DNA of 6,009 nt, from the NCBI GenBank assembly GCA_916049935.1, contig CAJZJI010000054.1:1-6009 (forward strand), written 5' to 3'. Positions within the stretch are counted from its first letter, which is position 1, and the number at the start of each line of letters is the position of its first letter. The DNA comes from an uncultured Streptococcus sp. GTDB lineage: Bacteria > Bacillota > Bacilli > Lactobacillales > Aerococcaceae. Positions 5,592 to 6,009 of this stretch are shown here, one piece after another. The notes under the pieces are model-generated. The model made no database searches and was not told where the DNA came from. It saw nothing but the letters and a program-made list of their open reading frames with translations. A program made the translations under genes and the position numbers.

Positions 5592-6009
5592 ATGACAAGT
5601 GTATTAGAACAATTAAAACGAAATTATATTTTCGCAGTAATCCGCGGGAAATCATCAGATGACGCAATTGAAATTTCAAAGCACTCAGTATTGGGTGGCA
5701 TTAAAAATATCGAAGTAACTTATACGACACCAGATGCTTCAAAAGCTATTTCAGAATTAAAAGCATTTTATGCGAATGAAACTGAAGTAGTGATTGGTGC
5801 TGGTACGATTATGTCTGTTGAATTAGCTAAAGAAGCGATTGCTGCTGGGGCTGAGTTTTTAGTGAGCCCTCATTATGATGCGCATATCCAAAAAGTAGCG
5901 CATGAAGCGCATATCGATTACTTCCCAGGTTGTGCAACTACGACAGAAATCGTGCAAGCGATGAATGGTGGAGCAAAAATCATCAAACTATTCCCTGGTG
6001 GAGTTTTAG
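5592..6009 (+). CDS. eda: KDPG/KHG aldolase, 3' end beyond the window
   Basis: Bifunctional 2-keto-3-deoxy-6-phosphogluconate / 2-keto-4-hydroxyglutarate aldolase (class I), a cytoplasmic enzyme that splits KDPG into pyruvate and glyceraldehyde-3-phosphate, the last step of glucuronate breakdown. The 139 codons present cover about two thirds of a family member (usually about 205-215 residues). Seen are VIRGKSSDDA at 16-25, NIEVTYTTP at 39-47 with the catalytic base Glu41 (E. coli Glu45), the GAGT segment at 69-72, SPHYD at 92-96, FPG at 111-113, and Lys132 in IIKLFPGG, the Schiff-base lysine (E. coli Lys133). All active-site elements expected in this part are intact, and the frame is open to the last base. 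It has its own promoter and sits 117 bp after gntR, so it likely begins a second uronate-catabolism transcript, perhaps continuing with kdgK/uxu-type genes. Confidence 0.95.
   Translation, partial: MTSVLEQLKRNYIFAVIRGKSSDDAIEISKHSVLGGIKNIEVTYTTPDASKAISELKAFYANETEVVIGAGTIMSVELAKEAIAAGAEFLVSPHYDAHIQKVAHEAHIDYFPGCATTTEIVQAMNGGAKIIKLFPGGVL
5652..5662. promoter_or_regulatory. Candidate intragenic operator in eda (TCATCAGATGA)
   Basis: A perfect 11-bp palindrome around a central A, and the cleanest copy of the motif found twice upstream; on the reverse strand it reads TCATCTGATGA. It lies at about +107 from the predicted eda start and could support DNA looping or a roadblock. It also encodes Ser-Ser-Asp-Asp (residues 21-24, with the next base), so chance from codon choice is a real alternative. 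Confidence 0.35.

Noticed and set aside
1..6009. Mobile element, CRISPR array, tRNA/rRNA, phage or defence genes
   Set aside because: No spaced repeat array, transposase, integrase, structured RNA gene or defence domain was seen; all coding space is taken by the five metabolic and regulatory genes.

Overview
The window is a segment of an AT-rich, low-GC Gram-positive chromosome. All genes are on the + strand, with strong AGGAGG-like ribosome binding sites and tight spacing. The protein families and the form of the KDPG aldolase suggest Lactobacillales; a Carnobacteriaceae-type coccus such as Granulicatella is a guess from general resemblance, not something the sequence proves. The first 14 bases match the 3' end of an Illumina adapter, so the window begins at the edge of a draft contig.

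Layout: (1) 16-1101, a sodium/proton-sugar symporter of the GPH family that has lost its N-terminus to the contig edge; (2) 1160-2884, a cytoplasmic family 3 glycoside hydrolase of the NagZ/Nag3 beta-N-acetylhexosaminidase type; (3) 2900-4702, a family 2 beta-glucuronidase (UidA) with all catalytic and uronate-recognition residues; (4) 4794-5474, a FadR-subfamily GntR regulator with an intact metal-binding FCD domain; (5) 5592-6009, the start of a KDPG/KHG aldolase (Eda) that runs off the end.

Together these form a glucuronide-use locus. The symporter imports a beta-glucuronide or a glucuronate-containing disaccharide. UidA releases glucuronate, and the GH3 enzyme may deal with the N-acetylhexosamine part of the same oligosaccharide. 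Glucuronate is then expected to pass through the isomerase/UxuA-UxuB/KdgK route, whose genes are not in the window and may lie downstream, to KDPG. Eda splits KDPG into pyruvate and glyceraldehyde-3-phosphate. The GntR protein is the likely uronate-responsive switch.

The most informative non-coding stretch is 5475-5591. It holds a near-consensus SigA promoter (TTGACA, 17 bp, TATCAT), repeated copies of an 11-bp palindromic motif (TCRTCTGATGA) placed like repressor operators, and a long hairpin plus T-tract in which the promoter itself is embedded. The gaps at 1102-1159 and 4703-4793 each hold a long hairpin without a T-tract. I saw no mobile element, CRISPR array, tRNA or rRNA. The genes belong to known families, and what may be new here is mainly regulatory architecture and the exact substrate.
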